Source: Paenibacillus thalictri (GTDB lineage Bacteria > Bacillota > Bacilli > Paenibacillales > NBRC-103111). From it: a stretch of 64,000 nucleotides of DNA. The DNA is taken from positions 339,309 through 403,308 of the forward strand of contig NZ_SIRE01000004.1 of the NCBI RefSeq assembly GCF_004307995.1, in the 5' to 3' direction. Below are positions 50,312 through 59,210 of this stretch, piece by piece. The translations under genes and the position numbers were made by a program. Numbering within the stretch: the stretch's first letter is position 1; the number at the start of each line of letters is the position of its first letter. The notes under the pieces were generated by a model. It had not been told where the DNA came from and made no database searches. It was given only the letters and a program-made list of their open reading frames with translations.

Positions 50312-50565
50312 CGCTGGTTCCCCCTTTATTTTGCTGATTTCTTGCTGCATTCAAGCTACCTCATTGCCGCCTTGCTATTGCTCTCTGCTAACTGCACTGC
50401 GGCCGCTTTTGGCAAAAGCCACAAACGTCGCGTCCGGGGAATTCATGGGTCGATTAGCTCGAAGTATCCCTTCCAGGCGCCTCGATAATCGATGTTGGCT
50501 TTCACTTTTGCTTTCGCTTTCACGTATCGGCCTTCTGGTATCATCTTCGCTTATTTTTGTACATA

Positions 50566-50589
50566 CGAACATGGCGAAAGTATTACGAC
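50566..50589 (+). promoter_or_regulatory. 24-bp motif upstream of the WYL genes, copy 2
   Basis: CGAACATGGCGAAAGTATTA followed by CGAC, about 42 bp upstream of a TACAAT -10-like sequence (50631-50636) and 84 bp upstream of the first WYL gene. Copy 1 is at 48119. The remainder of 50312-50672 shows no gene. Confidence 0.55.
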
Positions 50590-50672
50590 GCCAGAGAAAG
50601 TTTCCCATTTCGTCCAAATCCATCCCCTGTTACAATGGAAGGGAGCAGCTTTACAGCGAACGGAGGGTTAAG

Positions 50673-51983
50673 GTGGCCAGAGAAAGCTTCGATAAAGAAA
50701 TTCAGTTTCTGCGCATGCTTGTGCTGACAAGCGGCGCCTACAGCAGACAGCAGTTTGCTGACCGGCTCGGCATCTCCGTACATACCTTTGACAAGACAAC
50801 CCGGCGCCTCAAGGACATCGCCGGCACGTTATCCCAGCAGCTGCCGCAGGAGCAAAGCAAGCAATTTGCGCAGACGCTGCGCTACAGCTATTACGAATCC
50901 GCCGATCCGGCGCTGCTCCTGTTGTTCCGCGCCAAATCGCTCAAGGAATCGGAATCGCAGCGGGTTTCGCTCATATTGGCGTCCTTAAACGAACAAGCTT
51001 TGACTGCTATGGAATTGATGGACGTAATCTGCGGCGGTCTGCCGTCCAATGCCCTGCTCCCCGATGAAAAAACGATCCGGTCGGATCTTAAATATTTGGA
51101 AGAAGTCGGAGTCATCCGTAAAGAACCAGGCCCTCGACCTTACCGCTACCGCATTCAAAACGATTTTGTCCGGGAGCTGTCGGAGGAGGAGCTTTATGAC
51201 TTATACGATTTTGTCGATGTGATGGCGAACACTCAGGTTCCTTCGGTACAGGGATACTTGCTGCGCGATGGCCTAAAAAAACATTTGCTGCGAAACCGCG
51301 CTGAAAAACACGCCATCGAACCTTTTTTGTACAAATACCACTACTACTCGCGAATTTTGGATGAAGCGCATTTATTTACGTTGCTTGCATCCATCCGCAG
51401 CCGCCGCAAGGTGAAGTTTATGTATTTTTCACCAAAAACCGAAAAAAGTTATGCCGCCAAAAACACCAACCCTTTATTCGAGCGCGATGCGGAGGGCAAG
51501 GCGGAAAAGGTGCTGCCGCTCAAGGTCGTTTACGACCATCAGTACGGCAGATGGTATTTGCTGGCCAGCGGCCGAGAAGGAATCCGCAAATACCGCATGG
51601 AGGGAATTACCCAAATCGAAGATGCCGAGCTTGTTCCGGATGAGCTGTTCGCACGGAAAATCGCGGAGTTGGAGCAGAAAATGAAGTTCAGCTGGCTGAT
51701 CGACACGGGAGGACCGGTTAAAGTGCGGGCGCGTTTTTTTAGCCCCGAGAGCCCCCAGCCTAACTTCGTCAAAGAAAGGGTGCTGCTGCAGGGGCAGTGG
51801 GGCGAAATCGTGCATGAAGATGAGCAATCGTTTATATATGAAATTACGGTTAACGGCACAACCGAAATCAGGCCGTGGCTGCGCAGCTTCGGGTCCAGCT
51901 GTGTCGTGTTGGCTCCCGCCTGGCTGCGCAAAGAAATGATCGATGAGTGGAAGGAGATTCAGAGCTATTATGAATCTGTTTGA
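50673..51983 (+). CDS. WYL-domain transcriptional regulator, first
   Basis: 436 residues from GTG 50673 (GGAGG 5 bp upstream); the frame is open further left without support. An N-terminal winged HTH (GAYSRQQFADRLGISVHTFDKTTRRLKDI) is followed by a second HTH-like segment (DEKTIRSDLKYLEEVGVIRKEPG), a WYL domain (about 290-360; KVKFMYFSPKT ... LKVVYDHQYGRWYLLASG) and a C-terminal WCX-like region. WYL domains bind nucleic-acid ligands and commonly regulate RNA-repair, DNA-damage and defence loci. It is divergent from RlaP-rtcB and overlaps the second WYL gene by 14 bp. Confidence 0.87.
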   Translation: MARESFDKEIQFLRMLVLTSGAYSRQQFADRLGISVHTFDKTTRRLKDIAGTLSQQLPQEQSKQFAQTLRYSYYESADPALLLLFRAKSLKESESQRVSLILASLNEQALTAMELMDVICGGLPSNALLPDEKTIRSDLKYLEEVGVIRKEPGPRPYRYRIQNDFVRELSEEELYDLYDFVDVMANTQVPSVQGYLLRDGLKKHLLRNRAEKHAIEPFLYKYHYYSRILDEAHLFTLLASIRSRRKVKFMYFSPKTEKSYAAKNTNPLFERDAEGKAEKVLPLKVVYDHQYGRWYLLASGREGIRKYRMEGITQIEDAELVPDELFARKIAELEQKMKFSWLIDTGGPVKVRARFFSPESPQPNFVKERVLLQGQWGEIVHEDEQSFIYEITVNGTTEIRPWLRSFGSSCVVLAPAWLRKEMIDEWKEIQSYYESV

Positions 51984-52794
51984 AAAAATTTTTAACTACC
52001 AGATCATTTCGCGGCTCGAGGATTCGGGCACGTTTATGGCTACCTCGCACGAAAGAGCCTGGCTGAAAACGATGCTGGAGCACCCTGCGGCGTCCGAAGC
52101 GTTTACGGCGGAGACGCTCAAGAAGCTGCGAGCGATCTTGAGCGGGGATCAGACGATGGATACCGCGAACCATTTTATCGAGAAGGCCCGGAGTATGGAG
52201 AGGCAAGTATACCACCCGCTCCTCCGCGGCTTGCGACGATATATTATGCAAAAAAGTGCCGTTCGGATGACGTATGAGATCAGGAGCGGGCAAATCAATT
52301 ACGATCACTCGGGGCTGCCCTACAAACTGGAGTATTCGATGGTCAAGCGCGAATGGTACCTCCTATGGTACCATCTCAGGCATCACGCCCTGATGACCAC
52401 ACGGCTGAGTAAAATTATCTCCATTGCTCCCGAGCCCATTTCTCCTGCCGGAGCGGACCGGATTCTGCGCCATTTCGCCGAGACGCTGGAATCACGAAAA
52501 ATCGAGACCGTCATTCAGGTGGTCCAAGGTTATAACAAGGAGCTGTCGCGTATTCTTTACGCCTTCTCCTGCTTCGAGAAAGACGTCGAATACGACGAAG
52601 CAAGCGATTGTTACCATGTCAAAGTGCGGCTGCTTGGGGATGAAGCGGAATATCTGCTTTCCAAGATCCGTTTTCTTGGCAAACGGGTTCGGGTCATCGA
52701 AGGCGATTATTTAAAAAAGCGGATGCTGGAAGCCTCCACCAAAGCGTTGGAGCGTTACCAGGCTATGGAGGATAGCGAGGAGCTGACATCGTAG
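51970..52794 (+). CDS. WYL-like regulator, second
   Basis: 274 residues from ATG 51970 (AAGGAG 13 bp upstream). A WYL-like core (about 95-150; KSAVRMTYEIRSGQ ... YSMVKREWYLLWYHLR) and a C-terminal WCX-like part (LGDEAEYLLSKIRFLGKRVRVIEGDYLK) are visible. The N-terminal HTH is much less clear than in the first protein, so the two probably act as a heteromeric regulator. The start lies within the last 14 bases of the first gene. Confidence 0.8.
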   Translation: MNLFEKIFNYQIISRLEDSGTFMATSHERAWLKTMLEHPAASEAFTAETLKKLRAILSGDQTMDTANHFIEKARSMERQVYHPLLRGLRRYIMQKSAVRMTYEIRSGQINYDHSGLPYKLEYSMVKREWYLLWYHLRHHALMTTRLSKIISIAPEPISPAGADRILRHFAETLESRKIETVIQVVQGYNKELSRILYAFSCFEKDVEYDEASDCYHVKVRLLGDEAEYLLSKIRFLGKRVRVIEGDYLKKRMLEASTKALERYQAMEDSEELTS

Positions 52795-52847
52795 GCATGG
52801 GGCAAATAACTGTTATTTTTTGGGCGCTAGTGCTCAACTTATTGGAA

Positions 52848-53047
52848 ACTATATAAATTGAACACAAGAACTTCCAGGAAGAACTTAGTGGAGAAAGGGA
52901 ATTGTTTTGCCGGCGAGTTTTGGCTTTGAATTCCTGCAATTCGCAGGCCTATTCAATAAAAGGAATTCAAAACAAGCTGTCCGAAACGGCAAAATAATCC
53001 CTTTCGGAACGGAACGGGCTTCCAAGTCATTTATTCAATTTATATAC
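52848..53047. repeat. 200-bp palindromic element downstream of the WYL genes
   Basis: The ends are CTATATAAATTGAA (52850) and TTCAATTTATATAC (53033). The arms pair through GAAAGGGAATTGTTTTGCCG against CGGCAAAATAATCCCTTTC and GAATTCC against GGAATTC; the centre has a CCTGC-AATTC-GCAGG hairpin (52933-52947). A single arm of the same sequence is at 49436-49527. It could be a MITE-like element or encode a structured RNA. No protein-coding gene is credible between 52795 and 53258. Confidence 0.75.
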
Positions 53048-53114
53048 ATACTTCATTAACGTTTGAAAGCACACTATTCGGAATGGGGCTACCCTTATTT
53101 TCCCAGCATACTCA

Positions 53115-53142
53115 TTGACACTCACATCACGTATGTTATGAT
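53115..53142 (+). promoter_or_regulatory. Strong sigma-A promoter of the antitoxin RNA
   Basis: A perfect TTGACA (53115-53120), a 16-bp spacer and TATGAT (53137-53142), with transcription predicted from about 53149 to the right. Confidence 0.75.
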
Positions 53143-53148
53143 AAAAGC

Positions 53149-53290
53149 AAGTATAAAATAAAAAGAGAGTCATGCGCCAACATGACCCTCTTTGACAAGC
53201 GGTGAACAACCGCGGCGCGCGTAAGTTTTACAACTACACGAAAACCACCGTAGGTCGGTCAACCCTTGAACGGTGGTTTTCTCTTTGCGC
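53149..53290 (+). ncRNA. Putative type I antitoxin RNA
   Basis: From the strong promoter at 53115 the RNA would contain a GAGAGTCATG/CATGACCCTC hairpin and end at an intrinsic terminator (AACCACCGT ... ACGGTGGTTTTCTCTTT, 53243-53286). Its 3' part is complementary to the last codons and 3' end of a short hydrophobic ORF on the other strand (53259-53399). That is the converging 3'-overlap layout of TxpA/RatA-type type I systems of Bacillales. There is no protein-coding potential. Confidence 0.6.
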
Positions 53291-53399
53291 GTTTACGTAT
53301 CCACCTATGTAGCTTCCGCAAACTGAACCATAGGCTGAGTAATGTGGCTACTACTTTGATGAAAAAGTAAAGCGTATCGAGCGTGTCCGAGACAATCAC
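53259..53399 (-). CDS. Putative type I toxin, small membrane peptide
   Basis: 46 residues: one membrane segment (LYFFIKVVATLLSLWFSL, residues 10-27) followed by a strongly basic tail (RKLHRWIRKRAKRKPPFKG). TxpA-like toxins have the same design, including a PP(I/F)KG ending. The only canonical start is GTG 53399, which overlaps an unusually strong ribosome site (AAGGGGGTGAT), so the true start is unclear and the gene may be partly degenerate. It faces the antitoxin RNA. Confidence 0.55.
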   Translation of the reverse strand: MIVSDTLDTLYFFIKVVATLLSLWFSLRKLHRWIRKRAKRKPPFKG

Positions 53400-53459
53400 C
53401 CCCTTGTGAGAGGCAACGCCGCGGACCTATCCACCGTACTTGTCTACCATATTGTACCA

Positions 53460-53487
53460 TAAGCTGCCGAAGGGCGGCTTTTTATTT
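53460..53487 (+). terminator. Intrinsic terminator
   Basis: AAGCTGCC-GAAG-GGCGGCTTTTTATTTT, a short stem with a T-tract on the plus strand, 8 bp from the stop of the leftward aldo/keto reductase. Confidence 0.7.
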
Positions 53488-53494
53488 TGAACTT

Positions 53495-54514
53495 TCAATA
53501 GTTTCTGCCGTTGCTTTGCTGCCTTTCGGCAGCGGCATCGTAAGGGTACGTCACCGGCATGGCGCTTGCCTGATCAAGCTGCGCGATTTGCTCCGCGGTC
53601 AGCGACCAGCCGCTTCCTCCCAGATTGCTCTCCAGCTGCGCCAACGTGCGGGCGCCGATAATCGGCGCGGTTACGCCCGGCTTCTGCAGCAGCCAGTTGA
53701 GCGCGGTTTGGGCCGGCGTTTTCTCCGCCTGCTCGGCTACGCTGAACAGCGCATCCAACACGTTCCACGTGTGCTCGTTGTTGTAGGTGCTCCACTTCTC
53801 GCCCCAGCCTTTTTCCTCGGCGATTGCGACACGGCTGTCTTGAGGCGGCTCAGCCATCCCCCGCTTGAATTTGCCGCTGAGCCAGCCTCCGCGGAGCGGA
53901 CTCCACGGGATGACCCCGAGGCCTTCGCTTTCGCACACCGGGATCAGCTCATATTCCGTCGCCCGGCACAGCAGGTTATATTGAGGCTGAAGGCATGTGA
54001 ACGCCTCCCATCCGTGCCGTTTGCTCAAATCGATCGCTTTTTGCAGCTGCCAGCCTCGGAAGTTGCTTGCCCCGATATAACGCACGACTCCTCGCCTTAC
54101 CAGATCGTTGAGCGTGCTTAATGTCTCTTCCAGCGGAGTCTTCGGATCCCAGGCATGCACTTGAAATAGGTCGATATAATCCGTCCCCAAGCGGCGCAGG
54201 CTTGCTTCCACACCTGCCAATATGTGCTTCCGGCTCAGTCCGACGTCGTTGGGTCCGCTGCCCATCGCAAAACGCACCTTGGTGGCAATGACGACATCGT
54301 CGCGTTTTTGACCCTTCAGCCATCTGCCGACGATCTCCTCCGAGGAGCCCTGCGTATACACATCGGCGGTGTCGATGAAATTGCCTCCCGATGCGACAAA
54401 CCGGTCCATAATCCGGAAGCTGTCTTCTTCGCTTGTTTCACGGCCAAACGTCATGGCGCCTAAGCATAAATCACTGACCCTCAGACCTGTTTTCCCCAAA
54501 TGGCGATAGTTCAT
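53495..54514 (-). CDS. Aldo/keto reductase
   Basis: 339 residues from ATG 54514 (GGGGAGG 8 bp upstream). NADPH-dependent carbonyl reductase of the TIM-barrel AKR family. The tetrad is visible: [15 protein letters not shown] (Asp, Tyr), ATKVRF (Lys) and FQVHAWD (His). It also has [14 protein letters not shown] and the cofactor-binding [17 protein letters not shown]. The nearest group is YrpG/YajO-like with unknown physiological substrate. A second AKR gene lies 92 bp upstream in the same direction. Confidence 0.9.
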   Translation of the reverse strand: MNYRHLGKTGLRVSDLCLGAMTFGRETSEEDSFRIMDRFVASGGNFIDTADVYTQGSSEEIVGRWLKGQKRDDVVIATKVRFAMGSGPNDVGLSRKHILAGVEASLRRLGTDYIDLFQVHAWDPKTPLEETLSTLNDLVRRGVVRYIGASNFRGWQLQKAIDLSKRHGWEAFTCLQPQYNLLCRATEYELIPVCESEGLGVIPWSPLRGGWLSGKFKRGMAEPPQDSRVAIAEEKGWGEKWSTYNNEHTWNVLDALFSVAEQAEKTPAQTALNWLLQKPGVTAPIIGARTLAQLESNLGGSGWSLTAEQIAQLDQASAMPVTYPYDAAAERQQSNGRNY

Positions 54515-54606
54515 TATAAATACCTCCCCAAAAAGTTTTACATCGGCCAAGCAAGCGGCCTTCCAAGCTTGGATTTACTCCGGCAGCCCCGGACAATTCG
54601 CTCGAA

Positions 54607-55581
54607 TTACCAAAGCGGCACAAATCCGTCGATTTGCTTCAAAATATGTTCGATTCGGATGAATACTTCCTCCGGCACTGCCAAGTCGGACGCCGCCGCA
54701 TTCTCCTCCACCTGCGATACCCGGCTGGCCCCAATGATCGCCGAGCTGACTCCCGGTTGTCTGAGAACCCAAGCTAATGCAAGCTGGGACAACTTGATGT
54801 CCAGTTCTTTGGCGATACCTTCCAGCTGTTCCACACATCCCAGCACATCGTCGCGCAGGTATGTTTTGATCCAGCGGTTCGTCTCTTCGTTTGTAGCCCG
54901 ACTATCCGCAGGAACGGCCGCCCCGCGCTTATATTTCCCTGTCAGAATGCCCTGCGCAAGCGGCGAAAACACAACTTGCCCCAATCCAAAACGCTCGCTT
55001 GTCGGAATCACTTCTTTTTCAATATAGCGCACGAGCATGTTGTAGATAGGCTGGTTGGAAACAAGCGGATGCAGATGGAGCTGTTTGGACAGCTGCGCCG
55101 CATCGGTAATTTGCGCTGCGCTCCATTCGCTCACACCGGCGTAGAGGATTTTGCCCTGCTGGACCAGATCGTCCAGTGCACGCAGCGTTTCCTCGACAGG
55201 TACTTCCGCATCGTAGCGGTGACACTGGTACAAATCGATATAGTCGACCCCAAGTCGCTTCAAGCTGGCATCGCATTGCTCCATAATGTGCTTGCGGGAA
55301 AGCCCCTTGTCATTAGGCCCGTCTCCCATCGGAAAATACACTTTGGTCGCAAGCATATAACTGCTTCTGGAGAAGGGAGCCAGCGCTTCGCCAAGCACAA
55401 TTTCGGCCTCTCCGCGATTGTAAGCGTTAGCGGTGTCGAAAAAGTTGATGCCCAGCTCATACGCTTTATGTACGCATTCCACCGCGCTTTGCTTATCGAC
55501 GGCGGTGCCGTAGGTTAGCCAGCTGCCAAGCCCAATTTCGCTGACCTTCACGCCGCTGTTTCCCAAACGTCTGTATTTCAT
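54607..55581 (-). CDS. Aldo/keto reductase (potassium-channel beta-subunit-like)
   Basis: 324 residues beginning MKYRRLGNSGVKVSEIGLGS. AKR tetrad: FFDTANAYNRGEAE (Asp, Tyr), ATKVYFPMG (Lys) and YQCHRYD (His); cofactor end AIIGASRVSQVEENAAAS. It resembles YghZ/Kv-beta-like reductases. It is about one third identical by eye to the neighbouring AKR, so they may be an old duplication with different substrates. It probably shares a transcript with the epimerase gene upstream (52 bp gap). Confidence 0.9.
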   Translation of the reverse strand: MKYRRLGNSGVKVSEIGLGSWLTYGTAVDKQSAVECVHKAYELGINFFDTANAYNRGEAEIVLGEALAPFSRSSYMLATKVYFPMGDGPNDKGLSRKHIMEQCDASLKRLGVDYIDLYQCHRYDAEVPVEETLRALDDLVQQGKILYAGVSEWSAAQITDAAQLSKQLHLHPLVSNQPIYNMLVRYIEKEVIPTSERFGLGQVVFSPLAQGILTGKYKRGAAVPADSRATNEETNRWIKTYLRDDVLGCVEQLEGIAKELDIKLSQLALAWVLRQPGVSSAIIGASRVSQVEENAAASDLAVPEEVFIRIEHILKQIDGFVPLW

Positions 55582-55633
55582 CGTTCATCCGTCCTCCGTT
55601 TATATAAAATGATACCGCACCCACGGTTTATGC

Positions 55634-56497
55634 CTACTTGCCGTCCCCGGCAGGAACATAATTACGCCAGGAGTGGATCGGCTGCCATTGCAGCAGCTTT
55701 TTCGCTTTTGCATTGCTGAACAACGTCTCGTAACCTTCAAGCGAGCCGCGCAGATCCTGCACATCCGGATATGCCGCTTTCATCAGATCGCGGCTTTGGA
55801 TATCCATGCTGGTCTCATCGGCGGCGATATTCAGCGCAACCGCGCCAAGCCCGTCCGCTTCGACCGCCAGACGGCATGCCGCCGCCGCGTCGCGGGTGTC
55901 GATGTAACTCCACAGAATCCGCTTGCGCTGCTCGGGATCGTGAATGAAGCCGGGAAAGTTCTGATACATCTCGGGAGAGATGACATTCCCCAAGCGGAAA
56001 GACACCACCTGCATGCCGGTCCGCTCATGAAACATTTTTGCAGTCTGCTCGTTTACGATTTTCGAAAGCCCATACGAGTCCTGAGGCTGCTGCGGGTGCT
56101 CCTCATCAAGCGGCACATAGTTGGGGGCAAACGGCTTGACGGCAAATACGAGTCCGTACGAGGATTCGCTGGATGCGATAACCGCCTTTTGAATGCCCAA
56201 ACCTGCCGCCGCCTCAAGTATATTGTATGTGGACATGACATTATTCTGAAAAGTCACTTCATTCGGATGCGAATAGGCCACCGGGATTGCCGCCAGATGG
56301 ACAACGGCATCCGCTCCGGCCAAAACTCCGTATACCTCGCCCAAATTTTTCAGATCGGCGATCACCGTTTTGCAAAGTTTCTCCTGTGGCAGTTGAACGT
56401 CGGCATTAACGACCTCATACCCGTGTTCGAGAAATTCTTTGACGACCCATTTTCCAAGGCGGCCTGTCCCGCCGGTAACTACAACTTTCTTCAACAT
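55634..56497 (-). CDS. NAD-dependent epimerase/dehydratase (extended SDR)
   Basis: 287 residues from ATG 56497 (GAGGAGG 5 bp upstream). Rossmann motif VTGGTGRLGKWVV, active-site YGLSK (YxxxK) in DSYGLSKIVNEQTAK, and SSESSYG for the catalytic Ser. It would act on a nucleotide sugar or similar hydroxy compound with NAD(P); the substrate is unknown. With the two AKR genes downstream it may form a sugar or aldehyde redox operon. Confidence 0.88.
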   Translation of the reverse strand: MLKKVVVTGGTGRLGKWVVKEFLEHGYEVVNADVQLPQEKLCKTVIADLKNLGEVYGVLAGADAVVHLAAIPVAYSHPNEVTFQNNVMSTYNILEAAAGLGIQKAVIASSESSYGLVFAVKPFAPNYVPLDEEHPQQPQDSYGLSKIVNEQTAKMFHERTGMQVVSFRLGNVISPEMYQNFPGFIHDPEQRKRILWSYIDTRDAAAACRLAVEADGLGAVALNIAADETSMDIQSRDLMKAAYPDVQDLRGSLEGYETLFSNAKAKKLLQWQPIHSWRNYVPAGDGK

Positions 56498-56692
56498 GCT
56501 TCCTCCTCTTAGCACTCGTCCGGCGGCTTAAGCCGGTTTTTTCGACCGGTGCACATAGCCATTATAGGGGCATTCCAATGGATGCGAAAGTAGTGACTTT
56601 TTCTTGATATAATCAACTTTTTGAATCTTACTCACCTTTAGGTTAGTGCATTTGGGGGCCGCTCTCCACGTATCGATAATAAAGTGCATGCC

Positions 56693-56913
56693 AAAAAAGC
56701 CCGTCCCAAAAAAACAAGGAGGCTACTAAAAAAGTAGCTTAAGTGAGCGAAATCATGCTGGAGAAGCGCCAGCGTTCGCTTTTGTCCCCGAATTTCACCT
56801 GCCGCAAACAGGTATCATTTAAGAAATTCGGGGGCAATTGGCGATCGTAAGCATGATTCGCTCATACAGCGTTCACTTTTTCAGCGGCCTCACAAGCAAG
56901 AAGGGACTTTTTT
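56693..56913. repeat. Palindromic repeat, copy C
   Basis: The core shares with copy A AAGTAGCTTAAGTGAGCGAA (one mismatch), AAATCATGCTGGAGAAGCGC and GGCAATTGGCGATCGTAAGC (one mismatch). The outer arms AAAAAAGCCC (56693) and GGGACTTTTTT (56903-56913) pair and resemble a terminator stem with T-tract for the leftward gerB gene, whose stop is at 56923. It fills most of the 425-bp gene-free space 56498-56922. Confidence 0.85.
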
Positions 56914-56922
56914 GAACGACCG

Positions 56923-58029
56923 TCAATTGGACCCAGCCTGTTTCAGTTTGCGCCCGAGCAAGGTGACCAGACCAAGCAGAACCAGCGGTAAACCGACGGA
57001 GATGGAGAGTGCGATTTGCGGCCAATAATGCTCCAAATAATGCATCGCCCGGAAATGATCTTCGATGATCCAATAACCAAATAGTCCAAGTACAATACCG
57101 GCTGGAAAAATCATGGTCTTGCTGTTTTTTTGCCCGAAAATTTGCGCGGCGCTGACCGATGTTCCGTACAAACAGATCATCACCTCAAACAAAACCGATA
57201 ACGAATACAACGCGATCATAATCATCTCATACCGCTGCAAGAACGTGCCGATGTGGGCGTTGCGGGCGAGTTTCATACAGGATACCGTATATTGACTGGT
57301 TACCTCTGCCGAGAGGACGGCCCCCTCCAGGATGGACCAGATGACAACCAATGTCCCGCTGAGCAAAATACCGAGCATGCCCAGTTGTCCGCCGCGCTGC
57401 GCCGTATTTTTTAACATGGGCATAATGAGTGCCGCCGACATCGTTGCCAGCGCCCAATCCGCATCGTAATGAAAACTCGCCTCAAAGGTACGAGGCAGTC
57501 CGGACTCCAGCACAGGAAGCAGGTTGCGGATATCGAACTCCTGAGTGGAGCCCAAAATGATCAGCGCATTCAGCAGGAATATAAACAGCAGCCCGATCAC
57601 CGCGATCCGCGCCATCACCTCCAACCCGTAATAACAGCCCAATGCGCCGACCAGCAGAGACGATACTATAAACAACGTGATAGGGGCTTCCGGCAAAAAA
57701 TATTCCTGCAAATGATATACAAATGTAATCATAATCGGGCCAAAAGCCGCTAGGAAAAATATGAAGATCAAAGCGGCCACGACTTTGGCAAACCATCCGC
57801 CGAGCAAAGTTTGAGCGACCGTGATAAAATCGAGATTCGGCGCTTTTCGAATAACCAGATACGTTATATACATCACAAGCACGCCCTGCAATGTGGCAAG
57901 AAGCGTGGCAATCCACATATCCTGGCCAACGGCCCGCGCCATCACCCCTTGTGTGACTCCAATCGCCTTGGCAAAAATCACGTTGACGATCATTGCAATA
58001 AACATGCCGTTAGTGATCTGAATTTTCAT
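56923..58029 (-). CDS. Spore germination protein, GerAB family (amino-acid-permease-like subunit)
   Basis: 368 residues, ten or more membrane helices, of the APC-superfamily GerAB type (starts MKIQITNGMFIAMIVNVIFAKAIG). It is the ligand-binding B subunit of a GerA-type germinant receptor in the spore inner membrane. Its ATG overlaps the stop of the C-subunit gene (ATGA at 58029-58026). Gene order is A-C-B, and copy C of the repeat lies 10 bp downstream. Confidence 0.9.
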   Translation of the reverse strand: MKIQITNGMFIAMIVNVIFAKAIGVTQGVMARAVGQDMWIATLLATLQGVLVMYITYLVIRKAPNLDFITVAQTLLGGWFAKVVAALIFIFFLAAFGPIMITFVYHLQEYFLPEAPITLFIVSSLLVGALGCYYGLEVMARIAVIGLLFIFLLNALIILGSTQEFDIRNLLPVLESGLPRTFEASFHYDADWALATMSAALIMPMLKNTAQRGGQLGMLGILLSGTLVVIWSILEGAVLSAEVTSQYTVSCMKLARNAHIGTFLQRYEMIMIALYSLSVLFEVMICLYGTSVSAAQIFGQKNSKTMIFPAGIVLGLFGYWIIEDHFRAMHYLEHYWPQIALSISVGLPLVLLGLVTLLGRKLKQAGSN

Positions 58030-59210
58030 TTGATACCCGACCCCGCAGCTTTGAGCACTGTGTTTTTGATAGCGGCCTGGACTTGAACCGTCATCTCCGC
58101 CTCAGAGAAAGTAACATCCCAAGTTTTTCCTATCCGATGCCATTCCACCGGGTATTTATTGCGAAAAACGTCTCCCAGCTTCAAGAAATCGGAGTGATAC
58201 TGCCGCTGCGCCTTATTCAGGACGTCTTCGATTTTGGATTTCAGACGCTGCTCCACTTGCTCTTCAATATGTGTGCGAATTCCTTCCAAAGGCACGTCGC
58301 AGCCGCTCTCCACAACATCCGCACGGGCAGTCAGCCGGATTTGAAATTGCGGTTTTTGATTGCGGTATAACGGTGTGACCTTCAAGTCGGCATTGTTAAA
58401 TTCAACCGTCAATTTCTCTTTGCTGTTCGAGCACGATACAACCTCGACCCCTCGATCCAGCTTTTCCAGAAAGAACAACAACCCGCGGGTTTCCTTGGGG
58501 GAAAGCCAGCCGATCATCTTATCTCTTTTGAAAGCGGCCGCCCCCGCCAATTCGACTTGTTTGATCGATCCATGCTCCTCCGGCTTCTTATTGGATATAC
58601 CTCTATCTTTAAGCTGAAGCCTGGCGATCACCGGTTCGGTAGACAAACTTAAAAATGCTTCCTCCAAGTTCATCATGTTGGTGCCCGGTGCGAGTCCTAC
58701 CACGTGGTTATCCCGAAACAGCCGATCCACCGCTTCACCCGGAACAACCTCCAGTCCGGTTACTGTAGATATCAGCTCTTCGGGCTTATCCGAAGTCACC
58801 GCTACCCAAGTGTTCATACGCAGCTCATGATTGCGGGTAAAAAAATCGACCATATCCGCAATGCCTCTTCGGGCATAGTCTTCATGCATAACGATGAGAA
58901 AGTTGTGCGCCCAGTACACACGACGTGAGGTAAAACGTCCCAGATTGCGGATCGCTTCGAAAATGGTCTTTCCTTCGGCACTGACCGAATAGATCGGCTC
59001 GCCGGTCCCGCCAGCGGGAGCGCCGGTTTGACCGCGGGCGTCCGCCGGACGTACGATTTGCACAGACAGTTTGACGCTTCCGGGCTGCTCGCCGACATCC
59101 AATCCCACAGCGGTCACGATAGCCAGTTGATTGATCTGCCGCAACCCGGTACAAGCGGTTAACAGCCAAGCGGCCAGCAAAATGACTACCAGTACCGTAT
59201 GCCGTTTCAT
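58026..59210 (-). CDS. Spore germination lipoprotein, GerAC family
   Basis: 394 residues from ATG 59210, overlapping the A-subunit stop by 4 bp (ATGA). Lipoprotein signal AAWLLTACTGLRQINQ (lipobox LTAC), then the Ger(x)C fold with AIVTAVGLDVGEQPGSVKLSVQIVRP, SRRVYWAHNFLIVMHEDYARRG and a C-terminal domain ending in VQVQAAIKNTV. The C subunit is anchored on the outer face of the spore inner membrane. Confidence 0.92.
   Translation of the reverse strand: MKRHTVLVVILLAAWLLTACTGLRQINQLAIVTAVGLDVGEQPGSVKLSVQIVRPADARGQTGAPAGGTGEPIYSVSAEGKTIFEAIRNLGRFTSRRVYWAHNFLIVMHEDYARRGIADMVDFFTRNHELRMNTWVAVTSDKPEELISTVTGLEVVPGEAVDRLFRDNHVVGLAPGTNMMNLEEAFLSLSTEPVIARLQLKDRGISNKKPEEHGSIKQVELAGAAAFKRDKMIGWLSPKETRGLLFFLEKLDRGVEVVSCSNSKEKLTVEFNNADLKVTPLYRNQKPQFQIRLTARADVVESGCDVPLEGIRTHIEEQVEQRLKSKIEDVLNKAQRQYHSDFLKLGDVFRNKYPVEWHRIGKTWDVTFSEAEMTVQVQAAIKNTVLKAAGSGIK

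Noticed and set aside
53027..53209. 60-codon minus-strand ORF
   Set aside because: It lies across the palindromic element and the antitoxin promoter, is Cys/Phe-rich without pattern, and has no ribosome site.
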